Shown piece by piece: positions 17,401 through 27,750 of a stretch of DNA of 64,000 nucleotides. The stretch spans positions 21,584 through 85,583 of the forward strand of contig CALFVD010000044.1 of NCBI GenBank assembly GCA_937928005.1. The letters are read 5' to 3'. The DNA is from an uncultured Neomegalonema sp. Lineage in GTDB: Bacteria > Pseudomonadota > Alphaproteobacteria > Rhodobacterales > Rhodobacteraceae. A model generated the notes under the pieces. That model was not told the origin of the DNA, made no database searches, and was given only the letters and a program-made list of their open reading frames with translations. Each line of letters begins with the position of its first letter. Position 1 is the first letter of the stretch. Position numbers and translations under genes: made by a program.

Positions 17401-18591
17401 ATGAAGCATTTACTCCAATATTGCCTATTCGTCCTTTCCGCTGTTGTCGCTATGCCGTCTTATGCCGCCGATCCAATATCGGTCAAAGTCGGCATCCTAC
17501 GGGTTGAGCGGGAGCGCCCATTACCGTTATCGCGGCTAGATCTACCGCCCGATGATCTAGGTTTTGCCGGGGCCACGCTTGGGGAGAACGACAATAACAC
17601 GACTGGGCGTTTCTTGGGGCAGGTCTACGAAACCATCACTGAAACCGCACCGCCTGAAGAGGCGGCGGCGGCGATGGATGCGATGATTGATGGCGGCGTC
17701 GGATTCATCGTGATGATGGGTAATGCTGGGGACGTTATCGATTTGTCGGATCATGCGGCGGGGCGCGATGTACTGCTACTCAATGCGCAAGCCGAGGACA
17801 ATATGCTGCGCACCGATGAATGTCGCGCTAATCTGCTGCATGTCGCGTCGAGCCGGGCAATGATGGCGGATGGGTTGGCGCAGTTTTTAATGTGGAAACG
17901 GTGGCGCAAATGGCTGCTGATCGTTGGCTCACATCCCGAAGACGAGGCTTGGGCCGAGGCGCTACGGCGAGCGGCTTCGCGGTTTGGGGGGAAGATTGTC
18001 GAGGAGCGTGTATTCAAGGATACTGGTGGCGCACGACGCACGGATACAGGCCATGTTCAAGTGCAAAAGCAAATTCCAGTCTTCACGCAGCGAGCGAAGA
18101 AGCATGATGTAGTTATCGCCGCCGATGAGTCGGATGTGTTTGCCGGATATCTACCCTATCACACATGGGATGCGCGGCCTGTGGCTGGGTCGGCGGGGCT
18201 ACGCCCGGTTGGTTGGCATCCGGGAAACGAGGCGTGGGGCGCGACGCAGTTTCAGCGTCGGTTCGAGAAGATTGCTAACCGGCGCGTGCGGACACTAGAT
18301 TTTCAGGTTTGGCTTGCCCTGCGGGTCATCGGTGAAGGTGTCACACGAACCAGTTCAGCCGATCCAAAAGCGGTGCGCGATTACGTGCTTGGTTCCGATT
18401 TTGAGTTGGGGATATTCAAGGGCACGAAGGTCAATTTTCGCCCATGGAATCAGCAACTCCGCTCGCCCGTACTATTGGCGAATGACCGAATGATTGTCTC
18501 GGTTTCGCCGCAGAAAGAATATCTGCATCAGGTTAGCCAACTCGATACGCTTGGCTATGATGAACCCGAATCCCGTTGCTCGCTCAACTGA
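17401..18591 (+). CDS. ABC-type substrate-binding protein of the PQQ-alcohol-dehydrogenase set
   Basis: The 396 residues have a signal peptide (cleavage near PSYAADPIS) and the layout of the branched-chain amino acid type periplasmic binding fold. Features such as LLNAQAEDNMLRTDECRANLLHVASSRAMMADGLAQFL, read in two parts, match the family named for PQQ-dependent alcohol dehydrogenase systems. The usual neighbours, an ABC ATPase and permease, are absent here. The ligand is unknown; lanthanide- or PQQ-related uptake has been suggested for such loci but is not shown by this sequence. The next gene starts 11 bp after the stop. Confidence 0.78.
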   Translation: MKHLLQYCLFVLSAVVAMPSYAADPISVKVGILRVERERPLPLSRLDLPPDDLGFAGATLGENDNNTTGRFLGQVYETITETAPPEEAAAAMDAMIDGGVGFIVMMGNAGDVIDLSDHAAGRDVLLLNAQAEDNMLRTDECRANLLHVASSRAMMADGLAQFLMWKRWRKWLLIVGSHPEDEAWAEALRRAASRFGGKIVEERVFKDTGGARRTDTGHVQVQKQIPVFTQRAKKHDVVIAADESDVFAGYLPYHTWDARPVAGSAGLRPVGWHPGNEAWGATQFQRRFEKIANRRVRTLDFQVWLALRVIGEGVTRTSSADPKAVRDYVLGSDFELGIFKGTKVNFRPWNQQLRSPVLLANDRMIVSVSPQKEYLHQVSQLDTLGYDEPESRCSLN

Positions 18592-18602
18592 AGGATATCC
18601 TT

Positions 18603-19580
18603 ATGCGCGCCAGTGTTGCCGTCTTTACCGCCCTGTTGACGACCCTTTCCTGCCTCGCTCCGGCGGCCCATGCCTTCACGATCTATGTGACAAATGAGAG
18701 GGGTAATACGGTTACGATCATCGATTCCGAGACATTGGAAGTTACAGGCACCATTGATGCGGGCGCTCGGCCTCGGGGTATCACCATCAGCCCCGATGGC
18801 AGTGAATTATATGTCTGCGCCTCCGATGATGACACGGTGAATGTCTTTGATACGAAGACGATGAAGCGCAAGCACACCCTGCCCTCTGGCCCGGACCCCG
18901 AACTCTTTGTACTGCACCCAAGTGGCAATCCGCTCTACATCGCGAATGAGGACGATAATATCGTCACTGTGGTCGATGTAAAAACCCGCAAAGTGCTGGC
19001 AGAAATTCCGGTCGGTGTGGAGCCGGAAGGTATGGGGGTCAGCCCGGACGGCAAGATCGTGGTCAATACTTCTGAGACTACGAATATGGCGCATTTCATT
19101 AATACCGAAACCTTCGATATCGATACGAATGTACTCGTCGATCAGCGCCCGCGCTTCGCGCAATTCACCGATGACGGTAAGTTACTTTATGTCTCCGCCG
19201 AAATCGGTGGCACCGTGAGTGTAATCGACCCGACAAAGGGCGAAATCATCAAAAAGATCGAATTTGCCGTACCAGGTATCTTACCAGAGGCATTGCAACC
19301 AGTAGGCGTGCGAGTAACAGAAGACAGCAAAAAAGTCTTCGTTGCCCTTGGCCCCGCAAACCGGGTGGCGCTGGTGAATGGTGAGACGTTCGAGGTGGAA
19401 AAATATCTGCTCGTCGGCCAGCGCGTCTGGCAACTCGCCTTCTCACCAGATCAGAAATTCCTCTACACGACTAATGGTAATTCCAACGATATTTCCGTTA
19501 TCGATGTGGAAAAAGAAAAGGTCATCAAATCGATCCCTGTCGGGGAACAGCCTTGGGGCGTTGCCGTATCGCCCGAATGA
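18603..19580 (+). CDS. PQQ-associated periplasmic beta-propeller protein
   Basis: The 325 residues have a signal peptide (MRASVAVFTALLTTLSCLAPAAHA). Repeats of the type VTIIDSETLEVTGTIDAGARPRGITISPDGSELYV follow, giving a seven-bladed propeller typical of the PQQ-dependent-catabolism-associated family. The start at 18603 follows AAGGATATCC; an in-frame codon at 18576 lies inside the upstream gene. It is the second gene of the set 17401-20065 and a close cousin of the protein at 15727-16677. Confidence 0.8.
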   Translation: MRASVAVFTALLTTLSCLAPAAHAFTIYVTNERGNTVTIIDSETLEVTGTIDAGARPRGITISPDGSELYVCASDDDTVNVFDTKTMKRKHTLPSGPDPELFVLHPSGNPLYIANEDDNIVTVVDVKTRKVLAEIPVGVEPEGMGVSPDGKIVVNTSETTNMAHFINTETFDIDTNVLVDQRPRFAQFTDDGKLLYVSAEIGGTVSVIDPTKGEIIKKIEFAVPGILPEALQPVGVRVTEDSKKVFVALGPANRVALVNGETFEVEKYLLVGQRVWQLAFSPDQKFLYTTNGNSNDISVIDVEKEKVIKSIPVGEQPWGVAVSPE

Positions 19581-19606
19581 TTTGTCACAATAATAGGACT
19601 TCCTCC

Positions 19607-20065
19607 ATGAAAACTATTCTTGCCGCCGCAGCCCTTGTACTCGCGCCAGTCTCACTGCTTACCGCTGCTCACGCAGCCCCGCTATGCGAAGCCAAGAAAA
19701 TGGGCTTTGCTGGTCTACTGGCCAAGTGCAACAAGGAAGAATTGCCGCCTTTGACTTTGGCCTCCGGCAAGCCGCTTGCCGAGGGGGATATTACCCTGCA
19801 ATCGGGTGCCTATTACGAAATTGAGTTGATTGCGGATGGATCGGCAGAGCTGGCGCTTGCCGGGCCAGAGTTCTTTCGTGCGATCTGGATCGACGAGATC
19901 GTTATTAACGATCTGGAAATTCGCCCGCTTGGGATAGACAGCTTTGAGTTTGATGATGAAGGCGTAATCGAATTATCCTTCATTGCCATCAAACCGGGCA
20001 CCTATGAGCTGAAAATTCCCGGCAGTCGGGGCGACAGCCAAAAGGTTAAAATCTCGATCCAATAG
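19607..20065 (+). CDS. Secreted cupredoxin-like protein lacking copper ligands
   Basis: The 152 residues have a signal peptide (MKTILAAAALVLAPVSLLTAAHA). The rest is a small beta domain (LQSGAYYEIELIADGSAELALAG, ending PGTYELKIPGSRGDSQKVKI) that looks like a cupredoxin Greek key. The His/Cys/Met copper site is not evident, so it may bind another ligand or a partner. Only two Cys (CEAKK, KCNKE) occur near the mature N-terminus and could form a disulfide. It lies 26 bp behind the propeller gene with a GGACTTCC site. Confidence 0.6.
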   Translation: MKTILAAAALVLAPVSLLTAAHAAPLCEAKKMGFAGLLAKCNKEELPPLTLASGKPLAEGDITLQSGAYYEIELIADGSAELALAGPEFFRAIWIDEIVINDLEIRPLGIDSFEFDDEGVIELSFIAIKPGTYELKIPGSRGDSQKVKISIQ

Positions 20066-20216
20066 CGACGATGCGTCGAAAAACTATGCGTTGGACAGGA
20101 TGCCTATTGCGTGCGTTGACGTCGCGGCCTACTTGAGTTGCATGGAGCGCGCACACGGATTGCGCGCTCAGATCGTAATGAATGGCCAGCATATCATGTG
20201 GCCCTGAAAGGTTGCC

Positions 20217-21443
20217 GTGAACCGTGATGACATCCTTCCCGGAAAAGCAGCAAAACTGCCGCAACAGCCTAGTTGGAAGGTTCCGGCAGCACTGATTCTT
20301 GCCATGTGGGCATCGATCTTATCCACTGATCTATATACGCCCAGCCTGCCCGATCTCGATGAAGTCTTCGGCACGACCGACCGCGCCGTAAAGCTAACGA
20401 TGAGCGTTAATTTCATTGGCTATGCGCTGGGGCCATTCTTGGTCGGGCCGCTGGCGGACCATTATGGACGCCGACGGGTGCTTGCCATTGGTATGGCGTT
20501 GTTTTCGCTGGCGAGCTTGGCCTGCACGGTCGCACCGTCTATCTGGCCGTTGATCGTGGCGCGGGGAATTCAGGGCGCGACAGGAAGCGTGTCGTCGGTG
20601 CTATGCGTCGTACTGATCCGCGATATGTTTAGGGGGCCAGAAGCGGTAAAAATCCTCAGCCTCTATGGTGCCTCCATCGGCCTTGCCCCCGCAGTAGGGC
20701 CACTGCTGGGCGGCGTGGTGCATGTGCTGATCGGATGGTGGGCGAATTTCATCTTGTTGTTCGTTCTCGGTGCGTTGGCATCGATCATGGTATGGAAAGT
20801 GATCCCAGAGGGAGGGGGCGGCGCACCCTTCAACTTTCGGCTAGCGTATCGGCGATACAAACGATTGCTGAAAAACACAGTATTTCTGCGTTTTGCTGTG
20901 GCTATCGGCGCAACTTTTGCGGGGTTATTCGCGTTCATTACGGTTGGACCGTATCTTTTTATTGAGAAATTCGGCGTCGCAACGGAGGATTACGGCCTTT
21001 ATTACGGCGCGAGCGTCATCGCTTATATCCTCGGTGCGACCTGTGCCAATCGGTTTGCCGAGCGGATTAGCCCGTTTGGTTTGACAAAAATTGGTGCGAC
21101 ATTCGGAGTGACCGGGGCGTTGGTTTTCTTGGGATTGAACCTTGCCGATGCGCTGACGGCGATGACGATGTTGATTGCCATGTCTTTGTTTTCGCTTGGT
21201 CTTGGGATGTTATTTGCCGCAGCCCCGGTTCTGATGTTCGCATCGGTGCCGACCGCCCTAGGCGCAACGGCGGGGGTGTTGTTCAGCATCGGGCAAAGCG
21301 CAGGTGCCGCATTAGGGGCGGCTTCGGCGGCGATATTCCATGGCGAAACCATATTACTACTCGCCATTGTGATGGTCGGGTATGCAGTGTTTGCAAGCGT
21401 TCTGATCTTCGCGGGCGAAGAACCTAAGACAGAAAATCACTGA
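20217..21443 (+). CDS. MFS multidrug exporter, Bcr/CflA family
   Basis: The 408 residues have about 12 membrane segments. The first-helix motif ILSTDLYTPSLPDLDEVF and the loop motif GPLADHYGRRRVL mark Bcr/CflA drug:proton antiporters. The start is a GTG at 20217 behind AAAGG; no nearer Met gives a full first helix. The gene converges on and overlaps the end of the Fe-S flavoprotein gene by 7 bp. Confidence 0.85.
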   Translation: MNRDDILPGKAAKLPQQPSWKVPAALILAMWASILSTDLYTPSLPDLDEVFGTTDRAVKLTMSVNFIGYALGPFLVGPLADHYGRRRVLAIGMALFSLASLACTVAPSIWPLIVARGIQGATGSVSSVLCVVLIRDMFRGPEAVKILSLYGASIGLAPAVGPLLGGVVHVLIGWWANFILLFVLGALASIMVWKVIPEGGGGAPFNFRLAYRRYKRLLKNTVFLRFAVAIGATFAGLFAFITVGPYLFIEKFGVATEDYGLYYGASVIAYILGATCANRFAERISPFGLTKIGATFGVTGALVFLGLNLADALTAMTMLIAMSLFSLGLGMLFAAAPVLMFASVPTALGATAGVLFSIGQSAGAALGAASAAIFHGETILLLAIVMVGYAVFASVLIFAGEEPKTENH

Positions 21444-22630
21444 TCGGAATCATCCTTCGACAATCCATAAGGCGCGACGAGCCGCCAGATATGCGCCGGA
21501 ATCATGTGCTTCATCCGCGCGGATTTTTCGCGGCGCAGATGCAGCACGCTTTCCGCCGCCTTCATCTCGACCCGTGTACGGGCAAATTCCAGACCGCGAG
21601 GGCCAATGCGCGGCATGAGCCAGCCGACGATTGGGCGCAGCCATCCGGGCATTTTGCGCAATGGCAAGCCGCCCGCCGCGCGCTCGGTATTCGTGATGAA
21701 GCCCGCTACCGCGCCCTTGCGTTTGCCCTTTGAACCCGGCTCCTGCGTGATCAATTCGTCGCCAAGCAGATCGATTAACTCCTCCCCACGCTCATTGCGG
21801 ACGATAAGCCACTGATCACCCTGACCACCCATATAGCCAACGACAATATCAGCCAATGCATTGGTGTAGTCGACGCAGCTACGGCAGGTCAGCGGGAAAA
21901 AATCGGATGGCAGATCGGAAATCGGCAGTTTCAGGAACGGTATTTCCTGCGTTCGCCCATCATCGAAGCGCAATTCGACATGATAATCAGCGCGAAATTC
22001 AAGATAGCTGATCGTCTCAGGCTGATCGGATAGCAACTCAAGGAAAGCGTGAAAATTCTCGGTTGTCGTGTTGTCGGAACAGGGCGTGCCGATGACGTAG
22101 AGCCGCTCTAGCCCCAGTTCCGCCTCCAGCGCACGCAAAGCGTATACCTGACAAGGAATACCGATAATGGCGAGCCGCGTATGACCCGCCGCAATAGCCG
22201 GTTCTAACAACGCCAATAACGGCGCATAGCCCATGCGCATCCCCCGGCAAGCGGCCATATCAGCGGGGTCGGTTACGAGAGTCGGAACCGGACGCCAGCG
22301 ATCATCAGGGTGTGGTTTCATCGTCAGAACACCGCTAACCGCGCCGGTTTCGAGCAACCGTTCTGCCGTACGAGTCGTGATGCCAGTCCATTGAGCGCCG
22401 GGTTTTGGTGTGGCAAGACGCGCACGCAACAGGCGGGTAAATGTACCGAAATGAAGCTCGTCGGTGCGCGCTATGTCACGCGCGCGACCATGCGCTGATG
22501 CCTCTAAAGCAGGGTAGTCGGGCGCAATAAACTGACACGCCCGCCCGCACCGTTTCGGATCATCCGTCCGCGAAATTCCACAATCGGTACATAGGGATCG
22601 TGGAGGCGGGTCGCCTTCGATGGGAATCAC
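21437..22630 (-). CDS. F420-hydrogenase beta-type Fe-S flavoprotein (BciB/HCAR-like)
   Basis: The 397 residues have an N-terminal cysteine cluster (CTDCGISRTDDPKRCGRAC, residues 14-32) and the FrhB N-domain. GIPCQVYALRALE near residue 157 and FFPLTCRSCVDYTNALADIVVGYMGG follow; together these bind 4Fe-4S clusters and a flavin. Relatives reduce the 8-vinyl group of chlorophyllide (BciB) or hydroxymethyl-chlorophyll. No other bch gene is visible, so the true substrate is open. It starts at GTG, overlapping the ccr stop (GTGA), which ties it to ccr expression. Confidence 0.7.
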   Translation of the reverse strand: MIPIEGDPPPRSLCTDCGISRTDDPKRCGRACQFIAPDYPALEASAHGRARDIARTDELHFGTFTRLLRARLATPKPGAQWTGITTRTAERLLETGAVSGVLTMKPHPDDRWRPVPTLVTDPADMAACRGMRMGYAPLLALLEPAIAAGHTRLAIIGIPCQVYALRALEAELGLERLYVIGTPCSDNTTTENFHAFLELLSDQPETISYLEFRADYHVELRFDDGRTQEIPFLKLPISDLPSDFFPLTCRSCVDYTNALADIVVGYMGGQGDQWLIVRNERGEELIDLLGDELITQEPGSKGKRKGAVAGFITNTERAAGGLPLRKMPGWLRPIVGWLMPRIGPRGLEFARTRVEMKAAESVLHLRREKSARMKHMIPAHIWRLVAPYGLSKDDSDQ

Positions 22631-23898
22631 CCCTCCAGCGCGTCTTCGAGCGTACGCATTCCGGGGCGTTTGGCGCTGACCAGCACGGCCATATTACCGG
22701 GCTTATGCTCATTGCGTAGCATCTTGGTATGCGCACGCGGGATGTCGCGCCATGCGAAAACTTCGGACATGCAGGGATCAAGGCGGCGCTCGACCATTAG
22801 CTTGTTGGCGGCAGATGCCTGCTTGAGATTGGCAAAATGGCTACCCTGCACACGCTTCTGGTGCATCCAGAGATAACGGGCATCCATGGTCAGGTTGAAA
22901 CCCGTCGTCCCGGCGCAGATGACAACCATACCACCGCGTTTGACCACGAAGACCGAGGCCGCAAATGTCGCCTCGCCCGGATGCTCAAACACCATATCGA
23001 CATTGTTGCCTTTGCCGGTGATGTCCCAGATCGCTTTACCGAATTTGCGGACCTCGCCGAACCACGCCTTGTACTCGTCGGAATTGACGGTCGGCATCTG
23101 GCCCCAGCAGTTGTAATCCTTGCGGTTCAATACGCCCTTTGCGCCAAGCCCCATGACGAACTCGCGCTTGTCTTCATCGGAAATCACACCGATGGCGTTC
23201 GCACCCGCAGCATTGATAAGCTGAATCGCATACGAACCGAGGCCGCCTGAAGCGCCCCAAACCAGTACGTTATCGCCGGGTTTTAGGATATGAGGGCGGT
23301 GGCCGAACAGCATTCGGTAAGCCGTAGCCAACGTCAGCGTATAGCAGGCGCTCTCTTCCCATGTAAGGTGCTTTGGACGTGGCATAAGCTGTTGCGACTG
23401 TACCCGCGTGAACTGCGAAAAGCTGCCATCGCCCGTCTCATAGCCCCAGATCCGCTGGGTTGGTGAAAACATCGGGTCGCCACCATTGCACTCTTCGTCA
23501 TCGCCGTCATCTTGGTTGCAGTGCACCACAACCTCGTCACCGACTTTCCAACGTTTCACCTTATCGCCAACCGCCCAGACGATGCCGGAGCAATCTGACC
23601 CGGCGATGTGAAAATCTTGCTTGTGAACATCAAATGGTGAAATCGGCTGGCCAAGCCCCGCCCAGACACCATTGTAGTTCACCCCCGCCGCCATAACGAA
23701 GACGAGCACTTCGTGGCTGTCCAATTCCCAAACAGGCAGAGTTTCAAGCTGCATGGCCTCTTCCGGCTCACCATGACGCTCGCGCCGGATTGCCCAAGCA
23801 TACATTTCCTTCGGAACATGGCCCAGTGGTGGAATCTCTCCAATCTCGTACAAGTCTTTGACTGGTCGGTCGTTCTGGGTCTCTGCGGGTGCATCCAT
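22627..23898 (-). CDS. ccr: Crotonyl-CoA carboxylase/reductase
   Basis: The 423-residue MDR-family enzyme shows NYNGVWAGLGQPI near residue 75 and DGDDEECNGGDPMFSPTQ, an insertion specific to Ccr. FGHRPHILKPGDNVLVWGASGGLGSY is the NADPH fold, and MVFEHPGEATF and LWMHQKRVQGSHFANL follow in the C-terminal half. It reductively carboxylates crotonyl-CoA to ethylmalonyl-CoA, the key step of the ethylmalonyl-CoA pathway for acetyl-CoA assimilation. The other pathway genes (ecm, mcd, meaA) are not in this window. The 234 bp gap to the divergent PAS gene should contain its promoter. Confidence 0.95.
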   Translation of the reverse strand: MDAPAETQNDRPVKDLYEIGEIPPLGHVPKEMYAWAIRRERHGEPEEAMQLETLPVWELDSHEVLVFVMAAGVNYNGVWAGLGQPISPFDVHKQDFHIAGSDCSGIVWAVGDKVKRWKVGDEVVVHCNQDDGDDEECNGGDPMFSPTQRIWGYETGDGSFSQFTRVQSQQLMPRPKHLTWEESACYTLTLATAYRMLFGHRPHILKPGDNVLVWGASGGLGSYAIQLINAAGANAIGVISDEDKREFVMGLGAKGVLNRKDYNCWGQMPTVNSDEYKAWFGEVRKFGKAIWDITGKGNNVDMVFEHPGEATFAASVFVVKRGGMVVICAGTTGFNLTMDARYLWMHQKRVQGSHFANLKQASAANKLMVERRLDPCMSEVFAWRDIPRAHTKMLRNEHKPGNMAVLVSAKRPGMRTLEDALEG

Positions 23899-24132
23899 GG
23901 GAAAGACTCACTCTGATTGGGGCGATGGTCGCGCAACATTCGGAAAGATTTATAGTGTCGGCATTGAATGACATTTCGCAGGAGGCGGCGCAAGAGAATT
24001 TGTGCAGTGCGGTGTAACATAAATCAATCATATGTGAGCATGTGTTGATCGCCCAACGCAGGCGTTTTTACCATCCATTAATTGCAAAATTGCACGATCC
24101 GCTCCTGCAACAAAATATGTGGAGAGTTGAAG

Positions 24133-24705
24133 ATGTTAGCATACCAATACGATACTGAACTGCCTTCCCAGCTCCCCGCACTGCTGGAAAACTGTGCGGA
24201 TCGAATCCCTTTCGATAAACTGCAATGCAACGATCTAGAGTGGATCGCAGAATCCTGGGCGGCGCTTACGGTTCAAGCTGGTGAACTGTTGCCACGCTGG
24301 GACAGTTTCAATGTTGCTGACTTTGCGAGAGTTCTGGACAAGCTATGCGTATTGCATGTTCGGGATTGGCGTACGAATGACATCGAATTCGTGGTCTATG
24401 GTGGGCATCCGACCCGTTTCGTTGGCTTGGGCAAGCCAGTCAAACTAGCCAAGATGCGTAGCGACCCCGTCGCATATAATAATTATGTAGATATTTGCGA
24501 CCGCGTTGGTCGCGCCGTATGTAACTCAAAACCACAATACGCACGCAAGACACTGTCGTGGAATGGGCGCGATGATATTGAATACGAAACGCTGATATTG
24601 CCATTTGCTCCGGATGGATCTGGCGTTCAGCGTGTTCTTCAGCCAGTCAGTGCGCGTTGTACTGGTGGTGGAACCCTGTGTGTGGCGGCAAGCGGTGTTC
24701 TATGA
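24133..24705 (+). CDS. PAS-domain protein of the alphaproteobacterial PAS_5 type
   Basis: The 190 residues consist essentially of one sensory domain. WAALTVQAGELLPRWDSFN followed by HVRDWRTNDIEFVVYGGHPTRFVGLG is the pattern I associate with the PAS_5 family of short alphaproteobacterial proteins. There is no output domain, so it probably acts by protein contacts. The start at 24133 follows GGAGAGTTGAAG. It is monocistronic between ccr and uvrA. Confidence 0.6.
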   Translation: MLAYQYDTELPSQLPALLENCADRIPFDKLQCNDLEWIAESWAALTVQAGELLPRWDSFNVADFARVLDKLCVLHVRDWRTNDIEFVVYGGHPTRFVGLGKPVKLAKMRSDPVAYNNYVDICDRVGRAVCNSKPQYARKTLSWNGRDDIEYETLILPFAPDGSGVQRVLQPVSARCTGGGTLCVAASGVL

Positions 24706-24834
24706 TGGTCACACCGAGAGATGCCTTCTGTCATGTATGCCATCAAGAATTTCCTACTTTGTTCCGATTTCTCCTTTTGTTGAGCCATCGACCTGTTCTA
24801 TATCCCGATATTCCTCATAGACAGGATTACGGGC

Positions 24835-27747
24835 ATGGCCGAGACGAAATACATTTCCGTGCGCGGGGCGCGCGAGCATAATCTCAAGGGTGTCGATCTT
24901 GATATCCCACGAGACCAGCTCGTTGTGTTCACCGGCCTTTCAGGGTCGGGCAAATCCTCTCTGGCTTTCGATACGATCTATGCTGAAGGACAGCGCCGCT
25001 ACGTCGAATCGCTGTCCGCCTATGCGCGGCAATTTCTGGAGATGATGCAAAAACCGGATGTGGACCTTATCCAAGGCCTTTCCCCCGCAATTTCCATTGA
25101 GCAAAAGACGACCAGCCGCAACCCGCGTTCAACCGTGGGAACAATCACGGAAATCTACGATTACCTGCGCCTCCTGTTCGCGCGGGTTGGCGTTCCTTAT
25201 TCGCCCACTACCGGCCTGCCCATTGCGGCGCAGCAAGTATCAGAAATGGTCGACCGGGTGATGAGCATGGAGGATGGCACGCGGCTCTACCTACTTGCGC
25301 CCATTGTGCGTGATCGTAAGGGGGAATACCGCAAAGAAATCCTGCAATTGCGCAAAGACGGGTTTCAGCGATTGAAGATTGACGGCGAATTCTACGAAAT
25401 CGACGAAGCGCCCAGTCTCGACAAGAAATTTCGCTATAGCATCGATGTGGTGGTCGATCGCCTCGTGGTGCGCGAGGGGATGGAAACGCGATTGGCCGAT
25501 AGTTTCCAGACCGCACTTGGCCTCGCTGATGGTATCGCAATCATCGAAACGGCACCAAGCGAAGGCGACTCGGAACGTATCACCTTCTCCGAGAAATTCG
25601 CCTGCCCCGTTAGTGGCTTTACGATTGGCGAGATCGAACCGCGCCTTTTCTCGTTTAATGCGCCGTCAGGGGCTTGCCCGTCTTGTGATGGGCTGGGGAT
25701 GGAATTGTTCTTCGATCCCCGTCTTGTGGTGCCCGATGAAGACCTATCGCTCTATGGCGGCGCGCTGGCACCTTGGTCGAAATCGGGGCAACCATCGCCC
25801 TACTATCGGCAGACTGTTGATGCCGTCGCGCGCCATTTCAAAGGTAGCGTTCGTGAACCATGGCGTGATTTACCCGAAAATCTACGGGATGCGCTGCTGT
25901 TCGGAACCAAAGAAAAGATCAAATTCAAGTTTGATGATGGAGGCCGCGTTTACGAGGTGGCCCGTAATTTCGAGGGCGTGATCCCGAATTTGACTCGCCG
26001 CTATCGCGAGACGGATTCCAACTGGATTCGCGAGGAATTCGAGCGGTATCAGTCCAACAAACCCTGCGAAATATGTAACGGCCACCGCCTTCGCCCCGAA
26101 GCCCTCGCCGTAAAGTTAGACGGAAAACACGCAGGCGAAGTGACTCAGATGTCGGTACGACAGGCCTATGATTGGACCGAGACGCTCTGGGACACATTGA
26201 CGGAGAAACAACAGCAGATTGCGGAGAAGATTCTCAAGGAAATCGGGGAACGTCTTGGTTTTCTGAACAATGTTGGCCTCGAATATCTGACCCTATCGCG
26301 GACCTCAGGCACGCTATCGGGCGGCGAGAGCCAGCGCATCCGACTAGCCAGTCAAATCGGATCGGGTTTGACTGGCGTGCTCTATGTACTGGACGAGCCG
26401 TCCATCGGGCTACACCAACGCGACAATGATCGCCTACTAGAGACGCTACGCCGCCTACGCGATACCGGCAATACGGTGATCGTCGTGGAGCATGACGAGG
26501 AAGCCGTGCGCAGCGCCGATTACGTCTTTGATATTGGCCCCGGCGCGGGGGTACATGGCGGTCAAGTCGTCTCACATGGCACGCCTGAGCAAGTTATCGC
26601 TGATGATAACTCGCTGACAGGTCAGTATCTTAGCGGTAAAAAGGAAATTGCCGTACCAACAAACCGTCGCAAGGGCACGGGCAAGGTCGTAACGGTGCAA
26701 AACGCCACCGGTAATAACTTACGCGGCGTGACAGCCAGTATTCCGTTGGGCGTTTTATGCTGTGTGACTGGCGTTTCGGGCGGCGGAAAATCTACCCTGA
26801 CCATCGAAACGCTCTATAAAGCCGCCGCCCGCGCGTTGAATGGCACGCGCACGAATCCCGCGCCATATGACCGGATTGAGGGGCTAGAATATCTCGACAA
26901 GGTCATCGATATCGACCAATCCCCCATCGGACGCACGCCACGCTCGAACCCCGCAACCTATACTGGCGCATTCACGCCGATTCGCGATTGGTTCGCTAAT
27001 CTGCCCGAATCCAAGGCGCGTGGCTATAAACCGGGCCGCTTTAGCTTCAACGTCAAGGGTGGGCGGTGCGAAGCCTGTCAGGGCGACGGTGTTATCAAGA
27101 TCGAGATGCATTTCCTGCCCGATGTCTACGTCACCTGTGATGTGTGCCATGGCAAGCGGTACAATCGCGAGACGCTCGAAATCCGCTATAAAGACAAAAG
27201 CATAGCGGATGTCTTGGATATGACGGTCGAAGACGCCGCCCAATTTTTCAAGGCGGTACCGTCGATACGTGAAAAGATGGTGACTTTGGAGCGCGTGGGC
27301 CTTGGCTATATCAAGGTTGGCCAACAGGCGAACACCCTGTCGGGCGGCGAGGCGCAGCGCGTAAAACTGTCGAAAGAGTTGGCGAAGCGCGCCACAGGCC
27401 GCACGCTCTATATCTTGGACGAACCAACCACCGGTCTGCATTTCGAGGATGTGAACCGGTTGTTACAAGTGCTGCATGAACTGGTGGAACAGGGCAACAC
27501 GGTCGTCGTGATCGAGCATAACCTCGATGTCATCAAAACCGCAGACTGGATTGTGGATATTGGCCCCGAAGGCGGCGATGGCGGCGGCATGATCGTCGCC
27601 GAAGGCACGCCGGAACAGGTCGCCGCCATGGAGGGCAGTTATACTGGGCATTATCTGGCAAAAATGGTGACGGCAAAGGCTGCACCAAAAGCCAAGAAAA
27701 AAACTGCGACGAAGAAAAAAGCGACGAAGAAAGTCGCAGCCGAATAG
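24835..27747 (+). CDS. uvrA: Excinuclease ABC subunit A
   Basis: The 970 residues show two ABC ATPase modules: Walker [10 protein letters not shown] near residue 32 and GVSGGGKST near 648. Signature [14 protein letters not shown] and [15 protein letters not shown] segments are also present. Zinc fingers [13 protein letters not shown] and [27 protein letters not shown], read in parts, are as expected. It recognises bulky DNA lesions with UvrB. The last 25 residues form a Lys/Ala-rich histone-like tail ([15 protein letters not shown]), likely adding nonspecific DNA affinity. Confidence 0.97.
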   Translation: MAETKYISVRGAREHNLKGVDLDIPRDQLVVFTGLSGSGKSSLAFDTIYAEGQRRYVESLSAYARQFLEMMQKPDVDLIQGLSPAISIEQKTTSRNPRSTVGTITEIYDYLRLLFARVGVPYSPTTGLPIAAQQVSEMVDRVMSMEDGTRLYLLAPIVRDRKGEYRKEILQLRKDGFQRLKIDGEFYEIDEAPSLDKKFRYSIDVVVDRLVVREGMETRLADSFQTALGLADGIAIIETAPSEGDSERITFSEKFACPVSGFTIGEIEPRLFSFNAPSGACPSCDGLGMELFFDPRLVVPDEDLSLYGGALAPWSKSGQPSPYYRQTVDAVARHFKGSVREPWRDLPENLRDALLFGTKEKIKFKFDDGGRVYEVARNFEGVIPNLTRRYRETDSNWIREEFERYQSNKPCEICNGHRLRPEALAVKLDGKHAGEVTQMSVRQAYDWTETLWDTLTEKQQQIAEKILKEIGERLGFLNNVGLEYLTLSRTSGTLSGGESQRIRLASQIGSGLTGVLYVLDEPSIGLHQRDNDRLLETLRRLRDTGNTVIVVEHDEEAVRSADYVFDIGPGAGVHGGQVVSHGTPEQVIADDNSLTGQYLSGKKEIAVPTNRRKGTGKVVTVQNATGNNLRGVTASIPLGVLCCVTGVSGGGKSTLTIETLYKAAARALNGTRTNPAPYDRIEGLEYLDKVIDIDQSPIGRTPRSNPATYTGAFTPIRDWFANLPESKARGYKPGRFSFNVKGGRCEACQGDGVIKIEMHFLPDVYVTCDVCHGKRYNRETLEIRYKDKSIADVLDMTVEDAAQFFKAVPSIREKMVTLERVGLGYIKVGQQANTLSGGEAQRVKLSKELAKRATGRTLYILDEPTTGLHFEDVNRLLQVLHELVEQGNTVVVIEHNLDVIKTADWIVDIGPEGGDGGGMIVAEGTPEQVAAMEGSYTGHYLAKMVTAKAAPKAKKKTATKKKATKKVAAE

Positions 27748-27750
27748 CGG

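Noticed and set aside
17401..18591. Branched-chain amino acid uptake binding protein
   Set aside because: The fold is shared, but the sequence and adjacent propeller gene match the PQQ-alcohol set, and no liv transport genes are present.
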